Shown one piece after another: positions 26,397-38,400 of a DNA stretch of 64,000 nucleotides. The notes under the pieces are model-generated. The model searched no databases and had not been told where the DNA came from. It saw only the letters and a list, made by a program, of their open reading frames with translations. Source of the stretch: Pyxicephalus adspersus. Taxonomy: Eukaryota > Chordata > Amphibia > Anura > Pyxicephalidae. The position numbers were made by a program, and so were the translations under genes. Every line of letters starts with the position of its first letter. Within the stretch, counting starts at the first letter, position 1. The DNA is taken from the NCBI RefSeq assembly GCF_032062135.1, contig NC_092859.1:111508446-111572445 (forward strand). The letters run 5' to 3'.

Positions 26397-29300
26397 AGAT
26401 ATTGGAAATTGAGAAAATGATGTGCTAAAAACTGTACCATACAAACGTGCTTCTGTTTCACAGGAAATTTACAAGAAAAAAGCAGCATATTGTACATTGG
26501 TATATGTTACAAGATTTACAGAAATCCTGTTTTTTAAGCTGCAAAGCTTTATTGTTAGTTGTTATCTGCCCAATATATTTAGAATATTTGATTATGTTAA
26601 AATATAAGATGAAGTGTCACATTTAAAACAATGTATGTTTGCACCATCAATAATGATCTAACAACTCATCCTCAAGAGGGATATCTCTTGTATCTTTAGT
26701 CTCCTTCCATTGAATTAGGAAACAGAATTATATAGTGAAAGGCTAATTGGTTTTCTCAGTTCAAGTATAGCTTAACAAAAGAAGCTTCATTGATCTCTCC
26801 TATTGCTAGGTTGATGCTGATAGTCTAGTAAATAGATTCATGGATTCACAAGGCAAAGATATTGAGACAGTTGAGGACAATAGAATCCAAAGACATCAGT
26901 AGACTATTCCCAAAGTTGGTATCTAGAATCATGCCGTAATTACAAAATGACCAATGGCTTCATACAATAGGCCTGCAGGGACAGACAAATTGGGCTTAGA
27001 TGCTGGCCCCTTATCTTACTTCAATGCGTATAGCTTAGTCATGGTTGTACCTACAAATCACAGGGCTCCATAGCATTTAGTATCCAATATTGTACCCTAA
27101 TTATAGTTGTTTTAGCACTAGTAACTGGTAGCCTATTTTACATTCTGCATAAATACTACATTAAATTAGTTGTCTTGTCTTTTAAGTAAATGCTTTCATT
27201 TGTAGGCTAGTGAGTAAACACTACTTAGAGCAGTCATGGCTGTTCATCTCCTTGAGGGCCACAAGGAGGCGAGGACATTCATGAAAACAAAGCATGTTCT
27301 GACTCTTTAAAACCTCACCTTACTAAATTTACAATTGTCTGTTAGAGGAAAAATAAATAATAATACCTAGAGGAATACTAAATATAAGTACAGATTCTGA
27401 CCCTTATAGACTAGACATGGCTAGTCCTGGGTGGTGGAATGTTGGTTCTATGATGGCTGTTTTTAGGTGCAATAGAATTCTTAAGTTCTTCCATTTCGTT
27501 ACTATCATGCAGGGTATTGGTTGGCTCAGGTGGATCAATGTATTTACACTTTTCCTTAAACACAAACCAACAACTGGTCCTAGCCTTTGGAATGAACTTG
27601 GAATTGGCCCAGCCATCCCAGGGCACTGGGCATCAAGGCAGAAACTTGAGCTGCTATGGTAGTAGTTGATCTTTTGAGATTGGGATTTAAAGTGTTCAGC
27701 TGTTATAATTAATAATATTATGTATTATTATAGCTCTAGGATAATACATGACTTTACAATTTGTGATGGTTTCTTATACTCTCTAAAATTTTAAAATGTA
27801 ATTGTGTAGTAAAATACATGTTAAGTGCCAGTCTTTCCTTCTCACTATTTTCCAGCGCAGTGGATAAATTAATTGTAGTTTACCTGTGAGATGTTCAGTT
27901 GCTGTCAGCTTCATGTATTTAATATTTTGAATAAGTATTGGTTGTACTTAAAGACTTTTTTTTACTTTTTACATTTTACATCTACATTTTGCACACCAGA
28001 AGTGATAAGCAGAGAAGTCTGAAAAACTTAATAATATAGAATAAGGCCATTTGTTTAAAATGTATTTTTGTTAGAATGCTCCTTTACCCCCCAACTATTA
28101 ACAGCTTACTTACTGAAGTGAAATATTTGCGTATAACTGTTGTTAGGGGACTAATAGGAGCATCCCAGACAAATAGTTTAAGTAAAATTCAAAAAATTAA
28201 ACATTTAGAACAAGTCATTTTTACAATAATTCTTAATCCAAGAAATCAGCACCTCCCCTAAAGATACAGAAGAGATCAGTGCTAGTCAGTACATAAGCTG
28301 TATCATTTTAGAGCAAAACATGTAATTTGTATACACTATTGTTTAGTCTTTGTTTATGAATGAAGCCTGCAAAAAGCACCTGAAAGCTTTTTTTCACAAA
28401 GAAGCTGCTATTATCTCGGCAGATACACTATGTGTAACTTGGCTGTCAAGTTGATAGCTGGGCAGATGGGGTGTAGTGGGAGGAGAAGTCTGGTTTAATA
28501 TGCAGAGTACACATAAAATTAGTAAAACAGCCAGCAGTGATAAAATGAAATTGTATGGTTTAAAACTGGACAAGTGGCAACCCTAGTTGACAGGTGTTCA
28601 GTTTCCATTGTTTAAAGAGAAATGTTAGCACTAGGAAAATGTATGCCTGCTATATGTGGTTAATGAGACACATATGTGATCACAGTTCAGTCAGTTAATT
28701 GGCATAGTACTTGCATATTCACATTCCAGACCCCATGAACTTCATCGTACTATTGTAGTCTTGCTGACATCTCTTCTAGTTGTGAAATGGATGATTCCAA
28801 CCTCTGGCTCCAGGTTAAGGTTCATTGCCAGCTAGGTTTTCCAATATACTGCTATATGGAAAATAAAGAGGCCTCCTGGCTGAAAAAAAACTCAGATATA
28901 CCCCGTCTAAGTAAGTGTCCGCTGTATATGTACCTTAGTTATTAGAAAAAATATTTACCAATACATTTATTTACAGCACTCAATAGGTATCCAGAGTGAA
29001 GATTGTTTTTTAAGTATTTTTTTTTCTACTGAAGAACTATTTTAGCAGGTTGCAACCCCAATAAATAGTTTGCTTTTGGGAAAGGTCTGCAAGGAAAACT
29101 CCATAACCTGACAATGTAGTAACAGTGCATTGAAAACAATGTTCTTACTTTCAGCTTCTAAGTGAATCAATGCGTATGTATTAATATTTGATAACTATCA
29201 CAATAACAGTAGTATTCAGTGTAGAGGGAGTCATGCGGAACTAAATCTAGAGCAATGTGCACTGTATTATGCCACTCAGTATTTGTCTGTTTTTTGTTTG

Positions 29301-31500
29301 ATATAAAATGAAAACCTGAAAAATATGAGTGTCATGAACTTTATTCTGCAGATATATAAAATATGGAGATTTTTTTGGAAAATGCTGTTTATGCATGAAC
29401 ACTGTACAATACCTGCTTACGTTGTTTAAAGCAAAATTTAAAGCCCAACTCCAGCCAAAACACTTTATCTTGGTTAAATCAGAAAAGGGGTATATTCCTT
29501 TTTGGAAAATTACCTTCACTTAATTTTGGGGCAAAACAAGAAAACACACATTTTAGATGAGGGATTAGAATTTATATTTTATTTTCACGCCATCCCATTG
29601 TAAAGGTTGGAGATAGGAAGTAAGGGAAGAATCTCCCCAATGGGGTCACATATAATAATAGGTAAGAAACAATTAACTCTGCTGGGTTCCCACCACAGCT
29701 TAGCTTTCTGCACAGGTGTAGCACGAAGATGATGTCTTGTAGTAACTGGGTTTGCAAAGGCATTTGATGCACACAGTGTTCATTTGTAACCATTGTGACT
29801 GTTAGGATTATATTTAAACAAAAAAAAAATATTTTTGTGTCTAGAGTTCAATATTACTATACAGTGTTCTCCATTGTGTATTGACCAGGTACAATTGTAT
29901 GTATGCCTTTGAAATTGCTCTTCAAACATCTTCTCTCAGCAAGCTTAAAAAGTCATCACTGACAAGCATGCAGAGATGAATAATACATGGCTGTATGTAT
30001 GTGTAAATGCCATTCATCTCATGCCTGACACTTCTGCTTGTGATGCTGTACTATAGGTGTACCAACTGCCTGCCCCACATTCATGTTTCCCAATGTGGAG
30101 GGCTCATGCATCAAGCATTGAAAGCAAATTGGTCCCTGTCTGATCCTACCCTTGCTCTTACTCTGTCAGGCCTGTCAGAGAACAGCAAGATGAATGAATG
30201 GAAAGAAGACTTGTATATAAGTAGTAACCGTGTTTTGCATTTTTACCATCTCACTTAAAGCCAATAATGAAGTATTACAAGACATTTTCTTATAATTAAA
30301 TCTAAATTTATAAAGAATATGTATAACTACTGGAATAGGGAAAAAGAATGATAATCTAGTATAATTTATTTATCAACACTTCTATACATTTTAGGCCGAA
30401 TTATTATGGGAGTACTTTACTTACAATGGTTCTGCCATTACGAACTGGTACTTTATGTCATAGGGGGAACACAGATCAACCACATCCATCTAAAAATGCT
30501 TTATGTATTTTTTTATATTAAAAGTATTTATTCCTGTTTTACATTTTCCATTAAAAATATATACCCTGGTTATCTGAAAACCAATTTCTGCATAAATCAC
30601 TGTATAGGTAAAGAGCTCCTATACTTATATGATGCATCTAAATCATCGCTTGTGCAGCTAAATATTTTTCAAAGTTGGACAACTGTAGATACAGTATGTG
30701 TCTAGCTAAGAATTTTTAAATTGCAACTATACTTTACCCCAATTTTTTGGAAAAAAAAGGTTTTTATAGTTTTTTGTTGGAGGTTATTCTTCTGTGGCAC
30801 TTATTATCTGTACATAGCACATTGTCAGACTGTAAGTGATAGAAGATCTGTAAGAGGTAAACACCAATAAAATATAGACATTGGTCCCAGCATATCTATT
30901 TTTAATGAAAAATAAAGCATTTTTACTTGTAAGGTGAAATCTCTCATTAGTGCAGATGAATAGTGGAAGACCTATTTGTAGTCCAAATCAGGGGTGACAA
31001 CTATGATTTCTTCCATACATAAGGTTCTATGGCCTTTGGAGACCATTACAATAGAGGTCGTGTCTGTATCAATTTGAGACTATGGTAAACCATGTGATTT
31101 CAAGATTTCTGTTGTGCATACAAGTAAGCTGGGTTTCTTTAAAGTTTTCCAGTAACACTTTATTGCTAACAGGTGCAGATTTAGTTAGACTTTTCACATA
31201 ACTTTTGAAGCCGAATTTGCTACTGGCAGCAAGCAAGCCAAAATGTGTTTTATTCAGATGAATGGAGAAGTATGTCAAAGACAATGCAATGTATTTCCTT
31301 CATTTTTTTTTGTCTTTGGAGATGAATGGGGCTGTCAGTTATACACAGCAGAGTTCAGCAAATCTGTAATTTTATTATTTAAAGATGAGAAAAAGGTATT
31401 ACATACACACTGTAAATTTGTAATCTTCAGCATTCAGTTGTGGTATTATCTAACATTGGTGGTGAGTGTAGATGTTCCACCTTGCACTGTTGATCACTGT
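26397..31500. other. Intronic sequence, nothing recognised
   Basis: No assignable repeat or exon. Three overlapping open frames on both strands at 27404-27662 have no domain I recognise and no splice context. Confidence 0.5.
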
Positions 31501-31835
31501 AACTACGTACACACTTCCAATTATTATCGTTGGTAAACGAACGACGAACGATCCTGCACGATATCTGCGAACGATCGTATAGCACCGATCCTGTACATAC
31601 AGATAACGACACGATCGTTCGCAGATATTGTACACACGATAGATGCTATCGTTTGAACGATACAGGAAGTGACGTGCACCACAGGAAGTGAGCGAACGTT
31701 CGTTCACCGCGCATGCTCAGACCATGGATGATCAATGAACGACCGTACACACGATAGACGGTCAACGATCGTCATCCGATCTGCCGGTCCGGTCGTTCAT
31801 TTCCAACGATAAAAATTGGAAGTGTGTACGCAGCT
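31501..31835. mobile_element. CpG-rich MITE with long inverted ends
   Basis: The left end starts actacgtacacacttccaat and continues tattatcgttgg; the right end, reversed, reads ctgcgtacacacttccaatt then tttatcgttgg. This gives inverted ends of about 33 bases with a few mismatches. The element has no coding capacity and is packed with CG dinucleotides (cgaacgatcgt, gtacacacgatag) that contrast with the AT-rich flanks. TA or TAA lies next to both ends, which would fit a PIF/Harbinger or Tc1/mariner target, but the exact end base is ambiguous. Confidence 0.8.
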
Positions 31836-31849
31836 TAAGTAGGAGATCA

Positions 31850-31900
31850 GTTTGCCATTGTTCACTGCTCAAGGAACCCCAAGCAACCTCAGGAAGTTAA
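31850..31900 (-). repeat. Short fragment of the CAGCCTTTCTCAACC-ended element, reversed
   Basis: The segment ctcaaggaaccccaagcaac followed by ctcaggaa is the reverse complement of the 'gaggttgctaggggttccttgag' core seen at 2381 and 21073. Only this piece is recognisable, directly beside the CpG-rich MITE. Confidence 0.45.
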
Positions 31901-32174
31901 CTCAATTAACTGTGGTTGGGAAGGCTTGCTCTAAACCAATAGAATGTTAAACCTGATTGGCTTCCCTGGATTGCTCCATTGTGGATAAAATCCTTGCTTT
32001 TTCTCCTGACACTAAATAAGTTCACTTTTGTATTCAATATGGAACTGGTGCACTATATAATATCCATGACAAAGAAGATTTTGCTTTACTTTTATAAACA
32101 CAGCTAGTTGAAAAAAAAATACATAAAGTACCTTTTGCATCAATAAAAGCTTTATCCTTCTGTTGACAAGTGAC

Positions 32175-32500
32175 AATGTGTAAAGCACAAATATCAGATA
32201 ATTCTTGCCCAATACGAACAATTGAGCTTGTTTCGGGCAAGAATCCAACATGTGTACAGTGGTTGCCTGAAATTGTTCATGGATCCATCCTGACGCATCC
32301 ATGAACGACCGATAGTGATGGAGTCACTGAAGTAGAGCACGGCAGGGTGCCACTCGCTTGTCCTCTTTTCTCCCCTCTCCATAGAACAGAACGGCACTGT
32401 GTGTACAGCGCTTGTTTGTGCATCTGTCACTCTTTTGTCACTGAAAAAGATCACGAAATACAGTTTCCAGCGACAATAATTGAACACTGTGTGCACACAC
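32175..32500 (+). repeat. Dispersed repeat, second of two related copies
   Basis: The copy shares cagataattcttgcccaa, atgtgtacag, ctctccatagaacagaacgg and cactgtgtgtacagcgcttg with 17428-17715, in the same order. It also carries its own short inverted motif (cttgcccaa and tcgggcaag). Ends are unresolved. Confidence 0.55.
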
Positions 32501-32529
32501 TCTAAAACCAAAAGGCCAGATTGTGGAAC

Positions 32530-32690
32530 TATAGGCTTTACAGCAATGCTTTACTGCAACACACCTTATGCTTAGATTTGTGCTGTGTTGCTATTCATGC
32601 ACATTCCAACGTAACTTTCCCAATGCACATGTGTTGCAATACACAACAAAGCACTACTGTGCATTGCGTTGTGCTTCATTGCTAAAAATA
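32530..32690. repeat. Possible repeat rich in GCAA(C) and TTGC motifs
   Basis: Motifs such as ttactgcaacacacc, gtgctgtgttgc and gcattgcgttgtgc recur within the segment in both orientations. It resembles decayed transposon sequence, but no ends or second copy in the window confirm it. Confidence 0.3.
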
Positions 32691-32699
32691 TTGCATATA

Positions 32700-34048
32700 T
32701 GATTTCGGTGAATTAGGCAGCTTGTTCAAATCAATGTCAATTCCTTTGTAATGTAACCCCACAATTCCTACTTCCAGTTTAAAATAAGAAATACTTTTAG
32801 GTTTTTATGTAAGCTAGTATATGATGTTGCAATATTCAGGCGGTGGCTCAATGTTAGTTTACTTTGGGAAGAACCAATTTTTCTTTGGTGGCCTTTGAGC
32901 AAAGCGAAATGTCCCCGCAAGGAGAGAAGATGGTGGAACAGCTGTTTCTTATTTCCTTAATGTTGTGCAAAAGCAAAACAGATGCAGAGCAAGTGAGCGA
33001 AATCCTGAAACATTGCCGTCTTAATAAATTTAGAAGTTCTGAGCATGCCATGTCAGTTCCATCAAGCATTGCTTGTATGATATAAACTGAGCATTTAACC
33101 ACTGATCAAAGTACTCTTTCAGGTTTCTGCATGTACTGTGACAACCAGGCACCTTGTCGCATATTGAAATCTGTTTTGCAGTGTAGCAGTGTGTTAATGA
33201 TCTATTTTTACATGATTTACCCAAATGTTTGGCTTGTAATGTTTAACTCTGAAAAAAACAAACAGTCATTCTTGTTTGATAGAATGATTTGTCCTTTTGC
33301 CGGTTGTGCATTTGATAGATGTTGCCTTTTTGTAATTTTATATATATATATAAAATAACCTTACCATGTAGACCCTGCCTTACATCCATGTGTGCAATTT
33401 CACCTAATCATCAGTCTTTCTAGACACATGACTGAATAATACATGAGAAGACCCAGATGCAGGAATGGCATTTGTATGTAAGCCCTGCAAGACAGGGGCT
33501 TCTGGGAAAGGAAGGATCATGTCAATGGAAGGTTTGCTTGTCCGTGGTACATATTCAGAGGTTTGTGGGACAGGAAAGGTAATACGATATGCTAAAGGCC
33601 TATTAAATATATCAGTGCCATCCTTACAATTACTGTAAATATATTTGTCAGATAGACGTAAATATATTCACTAAAATAATATCCAATTACTAGCATGTTA
33701 ATGTAATTACAAAATATTATTAAACCTGCTGGCTTCATTAAAATTTCAATTGGTAATGAAGACATAAATGACTTTGTTTAGGTGTCCCTTGTCATAGGGT
33801 GACAACACTCTGTTCCTATTTTTAAATACAGCAACATTTTTTTTCTGATACATGGGCATCCGATGGAGCCTACATATAAAATACAGGGATTGTCCGCTTT
33901 TGTCACCATTATTTAACCTGCTCTGTGTAATGGCGTTTGTGGAGTGCATGCAAGGAAACAGCAAGTGGCTGCAAAAAGCCTGCAAGAGCTGAGCAATTGT
34001 ACAATTTACTAAAGGGTGAAAAGTGATAACAAATATTTTATTGATATA
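32700..34048. other. Intronic sequence, nothing recognised
   Basis: Unique-looking sequence with a small TA run at about 33342. Opposing open frames at 32854-33224 have no domain. Confidence 0.5.
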
Positions 34049-34182
34049 TTATTAGTAATAATAAAAAGTATTTATACTGCCAACATATTACTTGCGCTGT
34101 ACATTAAATGTAGGGTTGTAACAGTTACAAACAGTGACACAGGAGGAGGAGAGGACCCTGCCCGAAAGAGCATACAATCTAA
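34049..34182 (-). repeat. Retroposon-like repeat, diverged copy, reverse orientation
   Basis: An AT-rich tail leads into tatttatactgccaacatat, tgcgctgtacattaaat, gacacaggaggagga and catacaatctaa. It is the same family as 11837, with more substitutions than the copy at 26245. Confidence 0.75.
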
Positions 34183-35231
34183 ACAGTGTATAGCAAGATA
34201 ATAGTAATTTGGTTAGGTCTTACATTTACTGTAAACTGAGGGACATACAAATATCGGCACATCCCTGCCACAAGGCTAATGTAATTCCTACTGCCTGCTA
34301 CTTAAATGCAGTTCCTACTGCCTACTGGTAAAGGGAATAGGAAACATTTTTGCACTTACTGTTACAATACTTGATAAAAATGATGATGGCACCCCTTCCC
34401 CTTTGCCTTGCATGATTGTTCCCAGTACAATGGCATTACCCCAGAATGGCAGTGATGATGATGAATAGCCATCTCTGGGCCCTTATGAGTACAGAAAGGC
34501 TAAACACAGTTGAATTGCTTTGCTTCATTCACAGTCTTTAAGTGTATGTAAAACAGTTTGCACAACATATTTAAGTTAATGATCATTGAGAGATGGTTTA
34601 ATTATTCCTTTGAGTATCTTTATTAGGTATATGTAAGCATTCTAGTCTATGTAGTAGTGTTATTTATGGTCCTCGGGATTTAATGCAGAGTAATTTACCT
34701 CCTCAAAGTTGTTCTCAATGTTATAATAATGTAACAATATAAAAGATGTTATCATCTCAACATTTCAGTGGCTGAGCAGAAGGCTGAGTTTTAAATGCTA
34801 CTTTAGCCAAAAGCCTCAAACTTTACTCTGCAAGTCTCAGTTTAAAATGCAGAATCAGCATTTGTTCATATAGTAAATGAACAAGAAATATTAGGAGAAT
34901 ACTTGAAACTGCCTGAAAGTGTTCTGGGATCTGTAAAGCTATGAATAGCTAGTATTCTTCTTCCTTATGTGGATCAAACTCAGTGGTGGCATTAAAGGTT
35001 CTATGCTAGGCTTAGGTACTTGAAGCAACCCTTTCTTCTCCTATCCAAGTAATGTACATATACCTAACCCCTCACATTCTTTTTTTTCTGTTGGTATAGG
35101 GATATAATAGCACTGGCTATGTGACATATATAGTCATTTTCAGGAAACGGAATCAGAAATAAGTAGTTGGCCCTGGCTGGTAAAGTTACAGGTTGCTTTC
35201 CTGTTTAAGATAGTAAACAGGACAGGCAATA

Positions 35232-35417
35232 GGCCTGATATATTAAAACCATCTAAGACTGGAGAAGATGGATTATCATGGGTGAACCTGGGTGATACAC
35301 CAAACCTGGAATGTATTTGTTTCAGGATTGAAATCCATTCCAGGCCTGTTGGATCACACAGGTTCTCCAATGATAGTCTATTCTCTCCAGTCTTAGAGAA
35401 CTTTAATAAATCAGGCC
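35232..35417. mobile_element. Foldback MITE, copy 3 (both arms present)
   Basis: The arms begin ggcctgatatattaaaacca on the left and end ctttaataaatcaggcc on the right, with the matching inner motifs cctggaatg and aatccattccagg. The arms differ more than in copy 1, so this is an older insertion. AAT occurs close to both outer ends, a possible short target duplication. The long open frames here on both strands are products of the palindrome. Confidence 0.8.
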
Positions 35418-38400
35418 CAATGTCACCTATTCCAGGCCTCCTAGGGCAGCCACACTGCTTAGGAAAGGTCAGAGCAACACTGATATACAAAATTCAAGGA
35501 CTACAGCATGCAAACAAAGAACCATAGCCATCATTTAACCATAGCTTTTAATTTGCACCGTGTCGATTTTCAGTATGACACCCTGGGATTGATTTAAAAA
35601 AAAAACTCACTTTTTAAGGTTACCTTGCAAAAGATTGAATGGCAAAGTTAGCAAAGCATCACCTCCTCTATTTAACTTGAGTGATTATATAATTCACTTT
35701 GCTAAGTTAAGTTTAGGGAGACATTGGGGTTGATTCACTACTGAGGATGTCCGTGGCTGCCCAAGGTCTACTAGTACAGTATTAATACCTGTAGTATCTA
35801 CATTACCCGTACATGTGTTGGATTGTATTACATGCCACAGATAACAAAACTGAGACTCGCAAAACCAATTTCTTCTGTGAATCATATTTCGTATTTATCC
35901 ATGCTTGCTTTTCATAATGGTACAACGTTTCCTTGCAAATGAAAGGCACAGCTGCCTTAGAAAATAATGCACCTTACCAAAACTCAAGTCATCTAATACA
36001 TGTGCCAGGCTCAGCAATCTTTGTAGAAAACAATATAAGAGATGGAGTACGACTCAGATTCTTTTTGTGAGTCTAATGTTGTTATTTGTTTGAGATATGA
36101 GCGGGGGATATTGAAAAAATCATAAAAGCCTGAATTTGCCTGGAGGTATTTATGAGTAATTGTATGTATTTGTAAACCTGCAAATAGACTGCATTCTTTG
36201 TTAATGTGGTTCAGTGCACAAAGGTGGTTTCGAAGGATCTACAACATCCAATACATGTGTCGGGCTTAGCACATTATCCCATAAAGTTGAAGGTTAATGA
36301 TATCTGTATCTCAACGTTTATGGTGGCGGTCGAGTTTCCCAAGAAGACTGTAAATGTCAAAGTGTTGTTGTAGCTGACTTTAAATGTCAATAATGCTGCA
36401 ATGCTCATAAGACTGACTGCTCTGTTTCTCTGGAATGAAAATGGCAATACATGTTGTTACAGGTGAATTGTAATTTTTATTTCTAGGATACATCCAAACT
36501 AAATTTAACTATGGAAATGGTAAACATATATTGATCATTCTAGGATCAAAGATGTGTTAATTTGTGGTTTACTAACACTGCCTGATAGTAAAGTTTTTTT
36601 TGTATTGGTCCACTAAAGTTTCTTATTTGGCACCTATTCATTAAGGGAGTCTAGACTATTTTTATATGTATAAAAAACCTTTAACTGATCCTAAATAAGT
36701 TCAAGTGAGACCCTTTACAAACAATTAAACACATATCTAAAATACAGATAGCACCTGATCTGCAGCCCGATCATTGGACAGTGGATCCGCATCGTCTGTG
36801 TGCGTTGAGCAAGGAGTTGACCCAAAACGCAGTATTGCTTAAACACAATGTTGCAGAACAATTATCCCAACTGGTAGAGCTTTGTATATTACAAGAATGG
36901 CTTGCTAAAATTAAAAATCCCTAGACAGACAAAACGTAAAAACAATATGTATTTCATCCAGGTATTTGACTGTTTGCCTGAAGTTGTACATTAGAACAAC
37001 ATTATTGTATAATATTTTAGTTCACAAATGCATCAAAATATGTCTGGATATCCGTCATTGAGCTTTGTCATTCCTTAAATATAATGCATGCTTATAAATT
37101 AATTAGAAATTACTTTGAGTGATGTGAGATTTCCACTCCTGCCCCAAGTGAACTATATTCAGGCAAATTTCTAATGTGCAGTGAAGCAATACTTGCCACA
37201 GTTTAGTTTCCCTAATGAAAATGACAATTTCTTCAGATGGAAGAACCCCATCAGATTGCATTTTGAATCTTCAGTGTTTTCGTAGTCAAAGCCTTGGGCG
37301 ACCAAGCTTTGGGTGAAGGAAATGTGACTCCATTTTATTATAGCAACTTTGAGCCATTCCATATATGCATATGTGCTGTAGATGCAGACCAGGATTTGCA
37401 TAATTCTCTATAAACATTATAATATCTGGTTATTCACGCTCCCATGAATAATTTTCAACTTCAACTGAACAATTCTAAATTAGTAAGGAATGTAAAGCAT
37501 ATTATGCGTAAAGTTTTCCATTGGAAATTGGATTTTAGTTCTTACCATGGCTATATCCTGGAAACAAACCTACTACACCTAATGCTCCTCCACTGATTAA
37601 AAAATATTAATTTATAATATTTTAAAACTAAAAATGAAAGTTTACTTTTCTAATATAAAGGAAGGAAAGCATAGCGAATTGATGGCTGATATTATGCTGT
37701 GGTTGGTGAATGTTTAAAACCACTTTAGGAGAAGAAGTTCTCTTACTAATTTAAAAACATGGAGAAGAAGAGCATTGCAATGTCTGTTTTTTTCAAAATA
37801 CACTACTTCAAAAGTAGATAGTTTGAAGATAAATTTGGAGGAGGAATAAATGGATTAGTTAGAAACATTTGAATGGACATTAAAGTAATGCTGAAGACCT
37901 CTTAACAAGTGGCATTTTGCATTATAAGAAAAGTCCAGTTAAACATGACAAGCTACCACTAGCTACACCGTGATCTAAAACAATTCAAAAATGAAAACCT
38001 TCACAAGCAATGCAGGAAATACAGACCATGTAACAAGAAGGACTAGTTAGATGCGACTTGTTGTATTTTTGTAAAGCTTCTAAATTTGTGGTGGGGCATA
38101 ACTTTGCTTCAATTGAAATAGGAGTATTTCTCATTCATTTGAATCCAGACAAATAATATAGTATTATGGCTAAACTACTGTATAGGTTTTAGGACCACAT
38201 CAAATGGGTGATCTTGATGTTGATGTCTAGTCTTAGTAAACTGATGTGCAGAGTTAATATCAATACTAAACATGTTTATGGGGCTTTAAAATCATAAATT
38301 AAAATTAAAAAGAATCCCTTTCTTGACCAAATGGACAGAAATATAATCAAAGAGTACGGAGTTCCTGGCAGATATTTAATTAAAAATCCACAATTTTATT

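Noticed and set aside
27404..27662. Three overlapping open frames on both strands, considered as a transposase fragment
   Set aside because: No catalytic motif, domain signature or terminal repeat could be identified. The minus-strand translation did not match any family I recognise.
35140..35527. Overlapping open frames on both strands
   Set aside because: They coincide with the palindromic MITE at 35232-35417, where one strand's frame mirrors the other.
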